Of a stretch of 64,000 nucleotides of DNA, positions 44,533 through 56,360 are shown one piece after another. The notes beneath the pieces are model-generated. The model had not been told where the DNA came from, made no database searches, and saw nothing but the letters and a program-made list of their open reading frames with translations. The translations under genes and the position numbers were made by a program. How positions within the stretch are numbered: position 1 is the stretch's first letter; every line of letters begins with the position of its first letter. Origin of the DNA: Anniella stebbinsi (Eukaryota; Chordata; Lepidosauria; Squamata; Anniellidae); assembly GCA_029215795.1 (NCBI GenBank), contig JARDYH010000001.1:187123654-187187653 (forward strand), written 5' to 3'.

Positions 44533-45060
44533 AGGGGCCATGCATGTGCTGCTAGCCCCAACAGGCCCCAGTCTGCATGCATTGAGCCCTGCCAGCCCAT
44601 GTCCGTGTGCAGCTGCGATAAAGTGCTTCTTGAGGGATATCCTGATGCAAGCAAAAACATTGGTTTCTGCAAAGGGCCTAGCTATTTCCTCACCTCTTTA
44701 CCTCAATTTTCTCCCTCTCCTAGCCTCTAGCTCAGCTCTTTCTTTCCCTTTGCTTTGCTATTTCCCTCTTCTTCTCAGCCTCCAGCCTCACTATTTCTCC
44801 CCAGCCCCACCTCAGGCCCCCACAGCAGCCATTATGTGATTGGCTGCATCCTCCATGGGTGGCACCCACAGCTAGGCTGACCAGATGCCTCGGGATTTCC
44901 CGGTCCTAACCGGGAATCCAGGGGCGAACCGGCCCAACCGGGGGGTGGGGGGGCAAACCGGGGTGGCGGGGGGTCATGCGGCGGTGGCAGCAAGCAAGGA
45001 GCGGCGGTAGACCCGGCGGCGGTGGCGGCGGAATTGCCCGGGAAGCGGCCGCCCCAGCAG

Positions 45061-45290
45061 GTAAGTGCCCTCCCTCGTGCCTCACGCTCCTTACCCGCAG
45101 GGGCGTCCGTCCGCTTCCCTCCAGTACTCGATTCTACTGAGAAACAGGCTTCGCAGCCTGTCCCTCAGTAGCGCGCCGGGTGATGACGTCATCACCCGGC
45201 GCGATACTGAGAGACAGGCCGTGAAGCCTGTTTCTCAGTAGAATCGAGCACCGGAGGGAAGCGTACGGGACACCCCAGCAGGTAAGGAGC
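45061..45290. promoter_or_regulatory. CpG-rich palindromic module with canonical CRE and outward splice donors
   Basis: Perfect 32-bp palindrome at 45172-45203 with TGACGTCA (45184-45191). The plus-strand donor CAG|GTAAGG has GT at 45282 (94 nt from the centre); the minus-strand donor CGG|GTAAGG is at 45094-45090 (93 nt). A separate full-consensus donor CAG|GTAAGT starts at 45061. Module function inferred. Confidence 0.6.
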
Positions 45291-45540
45291 GCGAGGCAGG
45301 CAGGCGGCGCGAGCAGCGCGGGGCGAGCAGGGCGTACGGGCGGCACGGGCGCACGGGCGGGGGGGTGGGCGGGGGGGTGGGCGGGCGGGCGGGCGGGCGG
45401 CACAGCGCGGACGGGGGGCGGGCGGGCGGCGCAGCGCGGACGGGGGGCGGGCGGGCGCGCGGGCGGGCGGCGCGAGCTGGCGGGCCGCGGGGGGCGGGCG
45501 CGCGGGCACGCGGGTGTGTGTGTTTTAGGTGGGGGGGGCG
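45290..45540. repeat. GC-skewed (GGGC)n tract, G-quadruplex prone
   Basis: Many runs of three to seven G with GGGC tandem units on the plus strand. No gene. Confidence 0.85.
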
Positions 45541-45589
45541 GGGGGGACCGGGATTTTCGGTCTCAAAATCTGGTCAACCTACCCACAGC

Positions 45590-47629
45590 AGTTTCCAAAT
45601 TTTCAAAATGTACACACAGGTCCAAAAAGTTTGCGGACCCCTACTCTAAAGATACTAACAGATTACTTTGTTCCCAGTCACCCACTCCCTGCTTCTTGCA
45701 AATGAAAATATGGTATTGGATAACCTGTGCATCCTACATTCTTACTTTCTATGAATTAACTAGTGCTTTTAGAATTCATGTCTAGTGTTATCCCCTAGGG
45801 CTTCTGGTGCCGGAGACTTTTACAAGTCAACTGTGAATGGATGGATGGAAAATTCTTTCTCTAGATGTAACTTGCTATGAGCCTATAACATTTCAAATGC
45901 ACAAATATACAGGTCTAGATAAGCTTACTTTACTTTTCTCCCCGGATCATTTTTTCCCCAAGCTACTGTGTACAACCTTTTTAAAGAATTAACCCGTAAT
46001 AGAGCATATCCCACAGGAGCTCCCAGTGTGTGTTTTATGATATTTAATGTGCTGTTGCTAAGTATCAGGCCTTCTTCCATCTAGACAAGAAAACGTAGTG
46101 CCTCCTAAGCAGCCACCTTCCTAATGAGATGAGACTGATGAGTGACATTTCAACTTTGACTGCTTAAAGGAACTGGGAAGAATAGACTGGCTGGCATTGA
46201 CATGCTTTACCCCAGGAAAGTCTCGCAGATTTCACACAGATACCCCAGAGTAAGTGGTTTAAGGATTATGGCCACATCACCCCTTTTTCATAATCCCCTT
46301 CTGGGTGGCATAAATTAACACTGATCCTGCTTCTTTCACCTTGTGATCATTTGTTGCAAATGAAGTACTAGTGATCAATTGAAGCTCAAGCTGGGCATTT
46401 CATGTCTTTAGAATTAGACTTCAAATATTTCTGCTCTTTGGGTCTTCTTGAAAAGGGCTCTAAGAGCAATACATTACCTTAAAATTAGGGCTATGGATTT
46501 CTCCCAGAAGGTCAGTGTGTATACAGTTCTATGGGCTTTGTACTTTTCCCAAGTCTCTACAGCCCATTTAAATGCACTGACAGACTGGCTCAGTAATGAG
46601 GCACTGGAACACCCAACCTCGTCTGTGCATTCTCATCCCTGGGTTGCAATCAGTGGACCAGAACCAGCCAGAACGCTGAAGGAGCTGAACACATTTTGGG
46701 GTTAGGGTTCAGCACACCTTGGATAGCTTCTTTAGAGTTCTGACTGAAACCCAGAATGGAATCGCAGCCCCACTGAAATCAGGTGCCCCTAGCCTCCACT
46801 AGTTGCCATATGCGGATTCTATGAAGAATATCTACACTGGGCTCTCCAGTAGGGACTGGGGCAATTCGCCCTGGGCCTCTTCAAAGTAAGGAGCCCTCAG
46901 ATCTTGTGTGTGCCTGTGGCTCCTTCCACGTTGCTCAGCAGAGCCCACCCTCCACACACACACATAAAGGCCCTTGCAGGGGGCAGGGACAGAACCCATA
47001 TTCCCTCTGTGTGGCCTTGTATGTGAAAGCAATCTAAAAGAACTACAGAGCCTATTGAGTAAGTGCTGCAATTTGGTTGCATATTGTGCAACCAAGCAGT
47101 ATAATTCTTATAACAGATCTGCAATAGCCCCTTGATGCATGCGTGCGTGCATGGTCCAACAATGGCCTGCATGGACACCATGCTTCAGGTGGTTCACAAA
47201 AAACAACATTGCTGAACATGAGGTGCCCAATATGGATTTCCCTGGGCATTTCAGTAACTGCATGATGGGAGGGAGCACTAATATTAGGCAGAACACCAGT
47301 GTTTGCCCTCATTGCTTACAGGCGTCAGAAGGTGAAGACTGGAACTGGACAGAATAAGAGAAATGGAGCTGCCAACACTCCAGATCAGTTGACACCCTCT
47401 TTCTTCCAAAGTTTTCTATAACACTATGCATGGCATGATGTAATCATACAGTGTGTTTCTCTGCCTATGCCAGCCAATGACATAAGTCAGTGGTCCTCAC
47501 TCTATTTGAACTGAGGAGCACATTTGGGAATTTGAGAAATTGCTATGGGCACCACAAAAAAAAAAGCCTAATCAGTGGATCACTGCCTTGGCATCTACCT
47601 ATCATGTTTGTGGATCTTAGACTGTGTCT
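45590..47629. other. Anonymous non-coding DNA
   Basis: I see no recognisable gene or repeat. Confidence 0.35.
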
Positions 47630-47960
47630 AATTCATGTCTATTGGACACTGCAACATCTCCTTAATAAGGAATTGTCTAATTCAGATAATTGTTGGTGGT
47701 GCAATCCTTTAAACATATGTGGTGGCAATGTCCAGTAGTTGCTTCTTTTTGTAGGGAGGTTATTATACAGATAAATTTTGTACTGGAACAGTCTTTAATA
47801 TTCCCTGACGTGCATGCTCTTTTAAATTTTAAATGTTTTACCTGCTTCATGGAAATTAGCAAATGGTCAGTATAAATGGAAATTTCTGCACCCTTTTTAC
47901 AGCTAAAAGACTGATATTACAACTTTAGAAGGATAAACACTCACCTATAATGCAATTGAT
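47630..47960 (+). pseudogene. L1 LINE ORF2 C-terminal fragment
   Basis: The frame gives NSDNCWWCN, HMWWQCPVV, REVIIQINFVLEQSLIFPDV, then MQLIEDS. The HMWW.CP motif is the L1 ORF2 C-terminal Cys region. One frameshift near 47710. Confidence 0.72.
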
Positions 47961-48065
47961 TGAAGACTCTATCAGCCTGAAGCCTGTGAGCCATGGTCGC
48001 TCTCAAAGACTTCTGGGTAGAGAGGCTTGTTGCAGCCTGCTAGTTTAGCTGAATGGCTGCGTAAG

Positions 48066-49560
48066 CATCTCTAATAATCGATCGGATCGAGGCGGGAAAC
48101 AACATCAAGCATAAAATACACAAACTGATTAAAAGCACATAAAACCAATACATCATTAAAATACCAATAAAACACCAATAAAAACACTTAAAATTCACCT
48201 GGGTAGGCCTGCCGGAAGAGATTAGTCTTTATAGCTCTTTTAAATTCTTGGAGACTGGTGAGTTGGCGGATTCCTCCCGGCAGGTCATTCCACAATCTGG
48301 GAGCGGCAGAAGAAAAGGTCCTCTGGGTAACGGTTGTCAACCTAGTTTTTGTTGACTGTAGTAAATTCTTCCCAGAGGACCTGAGTGTGCGGGACGGATT
48401 GTATGGGAGAAGGCGATCCTGCAGGTAACCTGGACCCAAACCATGTAGGGCTTTAAAGGTAATAACCATCTCTTTGTACTTCGCCCGGAAATTAACTGGC
48501 AGCCAGTGGAGAGATTTCAAAGCTGGTGTGATATGGTCACCCCTAGGTGTACCAGTGACCAACCTGGCTGCCATATTTTGAACTAGTTGAAGTTTCCAGA
48601 CTAGGCACAGAGGTAGCCCTATGTACAGCGCATTGCAGAAGTCAAGTCTCGAAGTTACCAGCACGTGCACTACTGACTTTAGGTCTTCCAACTCTAGGAA
48701 GGGGCGCAGCTGATGTATCAGCCGAAGCTGATAATAGGCACTCCTGGCCGTCGCATCTATCTGAGCTGTCATTTGGAGCGATGGATCCAGGAGCACCCCC
48801 AAGCTATGAACACAGCCTTTTAGGGGGAGTGTAACTCCATCCAGAACTGGTTGACACACCTCCAACCCCAGGTTGTGGCCCTTGACAGTAAGCACCTCCG
48901 TCTTGGCTGGATTCAGCTTCAGTTTGTTTTTCCTCATCCAGCCCATTACCACCTCCAAGCATTCATTCAGAGGAGACACACTATCCTTAGCGGATGCTGT
49001 TGTCAAAGGCATAAATATATTTGGGTGTCATCAGTGTACTGATAGCACCCCGCCCCATGCCTCTGGATGATCTCTCCCAGCGGTTTCATGTAGATGTTAA
49101 ACAGCATTGGGGACCTGCCCGAGAGGTAGGACCAGAACCACTGAAGCACAGTGTCCCCGAGTCCCAATCCTCTCAGGCATTCCAGAAGGATACCATGGTC
49201 AATGGTATCGAAAGCCGCTGAGAGGTCCTGAAGTACCAGCAGGGACACACTCCCCCTGTCAATACTGAGGCATAGATCATCCACTAAGGCGACCATAGCA
49301 GTCTCAACTCCATATCCTGCCCTGAAGCCGGTTTGAAATGGGTCTAGAAAATCTGTATCATCCAAAACTGCTTGGAGTTAGAAGACAACCGCCCTCTCGA
49401 TCACCTTACCCAAAAACGGAAGATTCAATACTGGTCTGTAATTCTTAAGGTCCAGGGGATTCAGGGAGGGCTTTTTTTAGAAGCGGCTGTACCACTGCTT
49501 CTTTTAAACAAGATGGAAAACTCCCCTCCCTGAGAGATGTATTAATAATATATTGTAATT
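48066..49560 (-). pseudogene. L2-type LINE reverse transcriptase, with internal deletion
   Basis: Minus frame of 274 codons (49012-48188) plus an upstream frame (49365-49003) covers DPFQTGFRAGYGVET, DLSAAFDTIDHGILLE, YTDDTQIY (YADD altered to YTDD) and the C-terminal LHWLPVNFRAKYKEMVITFK. Between LSGR and SPMLFNIY about 26 residues, including GVPQG, are missing in frame. The 3' end near 48066 carries CGATCGGATCGAGGCGGG. Closely related to the copies at 22490 and 24936. Confidence 0.88.
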
Positions 49561-49825
49561 GTAATCTAAGTACATCTCCCTGGGCGACCAGCTAAGAAGG
49601 ACAGGGATCGAGTCCTTGATGCTTGATAACGCTGCTGAAAGGTGTGTCTTCTGTGAAGTATTAGGGAGGCAAGCACCTGCTTTCTTATCTACTAAGCCTA
49701 CCAAGCTATCAATTATGCGAAGTAGTGAGCTCAAGATGGCACTTGTATATGTAAAGAAGTGTCTCATTTATCTGCAGCCTATGTTATCCTATAGTGAGAA
49801 AGAGCACTTTGTTATTAAGTCTAGA
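49561..49825. other. Anonymous non-coding DNA
   Basis: Host sequence of the CR1 tail at 49826; with 49912-50100 (TTTAATAAATCTTTTG) it might be a decayed LTR, unproven. Confidence 0.25.
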
Positions 49826-49911
49826 ATCATAGAATCATAGAATAGTAGAGTTGGAAGGGGCCTATAAGGCCATTGAGTCCAACCCTCTGCTCAATGCAGG
49901 AATCTACCTTA
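49826..49911 (-). mobile_element. CR1 LINE 3' tail, antisense
   Basis: AGAATCATAGAATCATAGAA, then GGGGCCTATAAGGCCATTGA and CTGCTCAATGCAGGAATC: the CR1 3' end read backwards. No coding part. Confidence 0.87.
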
Positions 49912-51787
49912 AAGGAGTTTGGAACTGTATAACCATTGCTTCTGTACCCCAGGGGGGAGGGTTTTCCTGGCCGGTCGCTTGGTTTTGTGCAGAGACAAAA
50001 GCTTGTTGTCTGCCATCTATTTTGGGTAGCGCCTGTCATGCTGTAAGTTTACCTTTAATAAATCTTTTGTCTCCTTTGTAAGAAAACTTTGCTTTTGTTC
50101 TATCAAATCCTTGGTATACCTTTAAAAACTCAGAGGCCCTTGGCCAGGGCACACACAAAGACCTTACAAAGCTTTCAATATTTGAATGGGTGGCATATAG
50201 ACACCATCTTCAAATGGTGGATATTTGAATTTTTAATCCACTTTTGTCGGAGCACATGTAGAATTGCTTGAAAGTTGTATATGTTTCATACAGGTCCATG
50301 TACATCTATTTAAAAAATGGTGGGAAAACCACCCTGTGCAGTACCCATTCACAGGTGCCATTGGAGGTTTTCATGGGTGCCATGGCACCCGCGTTGTGGA
50401 CCCCTAACATAAGTTATCAGTAGGGAGATATAAGGTACTGCTGCATCATGATTCAAGGATAAAAGAGCAAAGAGACATAGAGCAGGGGTGACTCAATCTC
50501 TCTTATCGATTTTACTTGTGGCCTGTTTTAGGTAGAAAATGCTATTGTGGCTTCTGCTGCTGCTACCACCTTTAACCCAGTAGCAGCTAAATATAGGAGT
50601 ACTTCTAGATGGAGAGCTCTTTGTGCTACCAGTCAAAAGGCATTGTGCAGCTATTCCATTTTCCTCTTCTTAACTTATCTTTTGTGGTAAGAAAGAAAAG
50701 ATGGAAGAAGTGGTGAGAAGATCACCTAGTCTAGACCCCTCATGAAATTCTGTGAATGAGGCAGAGGCCAATTGCACATTTAAAGCACCCTAGCTCTAAA
50801 TGAATGTATTACAATGAGTGGTTTCCAGAACATCTTATGAAAGAGCCAAAGACATTGGTGGGTGCAAACAGCGTAATTCTGTCCAAGATTTCCTAGGAAC
50901 GTTGAGTTCTTCTTTGGGGGAAAGCTCATTTATGTGGTGTAAGAAAGGTCTTCACATGATACTTCTGCTCTGAAATGTTTGCCTAGGTTGTTAGCCATTC
51001 CATCCATTTCCATTCTTGTGCCCTGAGTGAAATCTCCTTTTTACCTAACTCAGTCTTGTCCCCATCCTTGTTAGAAAGGCCCTAAGCCATGACTCTACAG
51101 TTAACCTTGGCCTTAATTCAGGGAATCGACATCATGCCTTGCTATGCTATGCCATTGCCAAGAAATTCTTAGTTTCTTCCCACTTACTTAGTAAGATTTC
51201 CACCTTCTTTGGAAATTTACACTAATCTTTGTTGGCTTCATATTGGCTTCTAGGTGCTAATGTTCATTTTCCTCCAGTATTTGGTTCTACTCCATTGATT
51301 GCACAGTTCTTGAACCAGGTTCAACTTGTACAAGAATTTAATTAAACATTCCTCCTGATTACTTTAAACATGCCTTCTTTTATTCTGATGCTAGTTCAAG
51401 ACTCCCACACCAAGACCAATTCAAGGAGTGGACACACTTCAAAGTGACAACTTTAATGACTTATATTATATGGGAGATCCTTGTCTGTAAGTGCTTTTTA
51501 TTTTCAATTAATCTCTCAAGAAAGGAACAAGATAGCCATGGTATTTGAGACCTTGCTTTTTATAGAGGACAATTTTGTATGGGAACAGATTCTTTAGCTA
51601 ACAGGAGCACTCAGAGTTGATTATAGGAGCCTTTCATCCCATGACAACCAGCTTTTCAGTAGCTTCTGCTGTTCATCCATGCTGCCATAGGCTAAACTGG
51701 ACATGTGACTGTCAACTTCGAATTCAATACAGATTAGCTTTTGGCACTTGATTGCCACCATTCCAAAAGGTTACAATTGGTCATCTG
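49912..51787. other. Anonymous non-coding DNA
   Basis: A dispersed repeat at about 50640-50730 is related to 11140-11310. Otherwise nothing recognised. Confidence 0.35.
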
Positions 51788-52295
51788 ACCCTGTTCAAAC
51801 AACGTGCTAAGACACAGTGGTAAAGCATTTTGAGCTAGGCTGACCATCTGAAAAGGAGGACAGGGCTCATAAAACTTTAACAGTTGTAGAGAAAAGGGAA
51901 TTTCAGCAGGTGTCATTTGTATGCAGTTAGTTCCTGGTGAAATTCCCTCTTCATCACAACAGTTAAAGGTGCAGGCACTATACTAGAGTGACCAGATACA
52001 AAAGAAGGCAGGGCTCTGCAACTTTAACTGTTGTGATGAAGAGGGAATATCACCAGGAACTAATTGCATACAAATGACACTGGTTGAAATTCCCTTTTCT
52101 CTACAACTGTTAAAGTTATATGAGCCCTGTCCTCCTTTTCAGATGGTCAGCCTATTTTGAGCGAAACATTATGGCTTAACGTGTCATGTTAACCATGACT
52201 TTGCATGTCATGTCAACCATTCATAACCATAGTGGCTACATAACCAAAAGTGTTAGTGACCTAACCATGGCTTAGTGTGTTGTCTGAATAGGCCC
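51788..52295. mobile_element. TIR MITE interrupted by a second MITE
   Basis: Left end ACCCTGTTCAAACAACGTGC, right inward GGGCCTATTCAGACAACACA. The 319-bp hAT MITE at 51836 lies inside. Confidence 0.65.
51836..52154. mobile_element. hAT MITE, 319 bp, long inverted repeats, perfect 8-bp duplication
   Basis: About 70 bp from TAGGCTGACCATCTGAAAAG are repeated inverted at the right end; TTTTGAGC flanks both sides (51828-51835 and 52155-52162). The interior is also palindromic. The ends resemble the 44873 element. Confidence 0.93.
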
Positions 52296-53225
52296 ACTAA
52301 GTTTAATGTGTGGTGATCATTTGCCTGAAAGTAAGCAGCAGCTGATGAAAAACTCTACGTGGGCCACCCTGAAGTCTCCATGTCACAATAATGCTACTAC
52401 TACCACTACTACTACTAATAATAATAATAGTAAATGAATACATATCTAGAATGACAATTCTTGTTTGATATGAAGCCTACAAAAAGCTAGATAAGAGTTA
52501 AGTAGCTGGAAGGCAGAGGCCTTTATTCTACCATTTTTGTTCGTGTTTCTATCTTGCCCAATTGTGGCTTGTCCTTCATACACACCTGTTGCCTCTTGTC
52601 CCACTGACTGCAAGGGATAGGAACTGTTCTTACGTGTTTACAGAGTGCTTAGCAGAGAAGAGGTCGTCTCAAGAAAGACAAAACAAGAGAATAAGGGCAG
52701 AGAAGCCCAATTGAAAGCATAAGCCATAGAGGATGAGTGGATGGTCCCTTACTGCCAACAGACGACCGTCAGCTTGCCATGGCTTGTTCCTTCCTCAGTC
52801 CCTCTCAATCCTCCCGGCTGCTGCCAGCACATATCCCAGGGGCCTTTGTGGCAGAAATCCTTGTCTCCTCATTCCCTGCATCAGCACCCTTTCTACAACT
52901 GGTCTGCTGCAGTTACCTGCTGATGAGGGAAACTTCCCTCTCCACCTTACATCAGATTGCAAAAAAGGAAATAATTTTCCAAGCCTTTATGAACACGGGA
53001 AAATGTTCACAATTTTCCTACCCTGAAATCTGTGCAAATTTCCCTTCCCTTCCAATACTCTGCCATGAATTTTGCATATTTTCTGTGATCCCCTTCACTG
53101 CTCTATAATCCTCATATTTATCTGCATCAGAGTTGCTGGCTGGAGGAGAGAAGGTGCTTTGCAGGCTGATGTTCTTACTTCAGTGTGACATGAAGCAGGC
53201 TTTTAAAAACATATATGTATCCCAC
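52296..53225. other. Anonymous non-coding DNA with (CTA)n/(ATA)n microsatellite
   Basis: The microsatellite lies at 52393-52433. No gene recognised. Confidence 0.4.
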
Positions 53226-53570
53226 TGTGACGATACCCCACAAAGCCCTGTCTCCTTATGAGTGCAAAATGTTGGACTGAGTGGGTGTGGCTGATGATGC
53301 TGGGAAAGGAGAGGGGGGAGGAGTATATATGGGGTGAGGGAGTGTTTTGGATTATCTTATTGTCTTGGTTGGGTGGAGGGTAGTTGTGTGGATGATAGCT
53401 GTGTATGTTCTAGTCAGGAGTGAGTGAAGAGATTATAAATACCTACGATCATTATTAACAAGATTGCTTGAAGTGTTAAGAATAGGCAGATGTGAAATTG
53501 ATTTGAAAAGACTGTAAACAACAATAAACGTTTTCTTTTATTTTTGCTACCACAAACCACGTGTCAGCTT
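53226..53570 (+). mobile_element. Possible solo LTR
   Basis: It begins TGTGACGATACCCC, has GAGTATATATGGGG (TATA-like, 53320) and AATAAACG (polyadenylation-like, 53523), spaced as in an LTR. No clear target duplication or primer-binding site, so uncertain. Confidence 0.35.
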
Positions 53571-55827
53571 GGCTTTGTAACCTGCTCTATCAGTTTAATA
53601 AAGAAACACATATCATTACACCTTCAGCCAACATACTCACAAGAGAACCTTATTCAAAACCCTTAACACCCTCTGCTATACGGGAAAAGTGGTGCGTCTT
53701 TTACCCTTCCCTCAGGTATTTAAGTGTTGGGGCCTAGCCTGAGAGGGGTGTGCTCGTCTAGGCCTAGTGTTTGAAGCTGTGGCAGCCCACCTACTCTTGA
53801 CAATGTCCTCCACTTCAGGGCTTCCTTTGTTAGAGCACACTTTAAAAAAAAAAGAGAGGCTGCTTCACGTTACACTGAAGTAGGCACATTTGCCCAAAGC
53901 CCTTCTCTCCTGCAGCACCTTCTCTCAATTCCCCACTACTTATCAATGCTCTCCACCTGGTTGCTCCCCCTACTTGCAAACAAAACATTATTATGCCAAT
54001 GCCCTTGTGCATTTCATCCTGCCTTCTGTCCTGCAGCTGTCAGCGTCATTACATGACAGTTACAAACCAATGACCAGAACTGCAAAAATTATGTAAATCT
54101 CATGGCAGGGCAATAAAATGAAGGTGGAAATTGCACATATTTCAAGGCAAAATCCAAGAAATTCAAGGGGCTGTTTTGCTATTTCAGAACAGCACAGTTG
54201 TATAGGAACTATGGGAAATGCTTTCCCACCAGGAATCTATATAAGAATATGTTAGTGAAACACCTATTACTAGAGATCTCCCAGACCGATTTTGTTCATT
54301 TTTTTTTAAAAAAACTGAAGCTTGACTAGTATAGATATGCAGAAAACTCTGAAACTTCAAAAAAGTTCAACACTCCAGAAAAAATGCATGTTTATTTGTT
54401 CCCCACCAAAACAAGACTTTATGAATGGGTGGGCACATCCAGTGCCACTTGAAAGCCTGGGGACAAAGAAGCCATACACCCTCAGGACATATTTGACAAA
54501 GCTCTCACAAAGAAATCATGCAATCCATTTCCACAAGACTCAAGGGTCTGGTTTGCATGACCCAAGAGCTCTCCATGGGTTAATTTATCCATGGGGATGT
54601 CACATCATGGTGGGTGTCTGCTTTGCATGGCCCTCTCGGACACCCACACCCAGCATGCCGAGGCTTGTTGTGTCACGTGGACCCAGGCAGCAGGGGTTGT
54701 ATGAGGGTAATAACCGAAAACAAATCATGGGATATTTGAGGGTTGTCTAACCCTCATACTACCCTTAGCCCTGACACCTGGGTTAACATGACACAACAAA
54801 ATTTGTCAATCTGGGTGCCTGTAGGCATGATGCAACAGCCCCCAGGCTTAAATTAAAAATTGCTACATTTTACTGCTAACAAATAAGTGTTATCTCTCCA
54901 TGGGCAGCAGAGAAGCTCCTCTTGATAGCCACCTGCTGTCTCACCCTCTGCCCTGGGAATTCTGTCTTGTGATATAGCATTATTCCCAAAGGGCTCCTGG
55001 AAGAAAATAGGAGCCCCCAGAGTACAACTGATATATCATTCTGAATGTGGTAGAGAGATGCCAGCATGGATAAATTGCAGTATCATGGAAGCCATAAAAG
55101 GCAAGAAGGCTTCCTTTAAAAAGTGGAAGTCTTGTGGAAGAGTGCTCTTAAAACAAAAAGTCTGGCAAAATAAGTAGAAGTAGAACTCTACCAAATTACT
55201 AATTGTGTGTTGGCTTTGTCCTTATCTGCTGGAAGTTGAATAAAAGACGACATTAGTCATACTCAAAATTGATTGTTTTAGTGCATCACTAGAAGGCATG
55301 TAAAACATTCATGAGAACGTTGTGTCCTTGAGTGCCGAACAGAAAACACCTTTTGATGTACAGAATACATTCTGATTTACAGAGTTCAGACATCCTCATT
55401 AAATTACTGCTATTAAGCATGTACGTAGAGTAAACTATGTCCTAGGCACAACTACACATACCATACCACTGATATAATCCCTGCTGGGTTACAGAAAGGA
55501 GGGAAAGGCCAGGTTTCCTTTTGTTAGTTTGTTCATTTTTTGTTTGTTTTGTTATTTTGTAAGGAAAATTCCCATAACTATTTACAATAACACACAATTA
55601 AACAATTTAAGCTACAAAACAGCAGTATGACATAAAAAAATGAAAAGACATTTAAAACCATATAAAAATAACAGGAAAATAAAAAGGAAAGACCAAACTA
55701 TATATTACATTATTCGTGCTTTTTAAAAAGCATATTTAAGTCAGTCGTTTTTAGTTTGAAGGAAAAGCAGCTGTGTGGATCTTGAGGGCAGACTTTTAAT
55801 AGGAGAGGGAAAGAAATTGCTGGACAA
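53571..55827. other. Anonymous non-coding DNA
   Basis: No gene recognised. 55540-55720 is A-rich, possibly an antisense LINE tail. Confidence 0.3.
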
Positions 55828-55955
55828 ATGGGAACACAGAGGCTTTTGTTGGAAAAATATCAGAGAGGCTGAATGAATTATATTCATCTATCTTCACCAC
55901 AGAAGATGTAGGACAGACACCTGTGCCTGAACTGATATTTTCAAGAAAAGAGTCT
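55828..55955 (+). pseudogene. CR1 LINE fragment, left of a MITE insertion
   Basis: FTTEDVGQTPVPELIFSRK-like reading, the region ahead of the RT in CR1. Continues at 56361. Confidence 0.6.
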
Positions 55956-56360
55956 GAGCTCCATCACACCTATTTCCCCCCCCCCCCCGGTTTGCCTCCG
56001 CAATGTCCAGCTCAAGCTAATGGGTGCCGTTTCTGCAGGCAATGAGAGTGGGGTTGGAGCAGCAAAAGTCTGTTCAACTAACTCAGCACAAGTCCATTGA
56101 TTTGACACGGAATGCTGGAGGAGAACCGCCCCACCCTCCTCTTTTGTCAGCAAGACCTCCCTTCAAAGCACCCCACCCCACCCAACAAAGGACATAGCGC
56201 AAGGACAGCAATACACAGGATGGAAGGGTGGGTTAATCCTGCATGGAGGAAATAAACCAGATTTTCCCTGCTCTAGGAAAACACGGGAAATGGAGGGAAA
56301 GAGGCATGAGAGTACCATGCTACAAAATGGCAAATCTTCTATCAAAATATGTAACATGTT
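55956..56360. mobile_element. TIR MITE (GAGCTCCATCACACCTAT family), right end missing
   Basis: It shares its left end and internal stretches (GCGCAAGGACAGCAATACAC) with the element at 19308-20357. The expected right terminus is not visible. A poly-C run lies at 55977-55990. Confidence 0.6.

Larger units (their letters stand above)
44873..45581. mobile_element. hAT element with TAGGCTGACCAGAT ends, 709 bp, perfect 8-bp duplication
   Basis: Left TAGGCTGACCAGAT, right inward TAGGTTGACCAGAT; CCCACAGC duplicated at 44865-44872 and 45582-45589. The ends differ from the TAGGGGTGTGCA group, yet the interior holds the same kind of CpG-rich palindromic module. G-rich right half. Confidence 0.93.

Noticed and set aside
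52733..53108. 97- and 123-codon overlapping frames
   Set aside because: Overlapping frames without signal for a real exon or domain.
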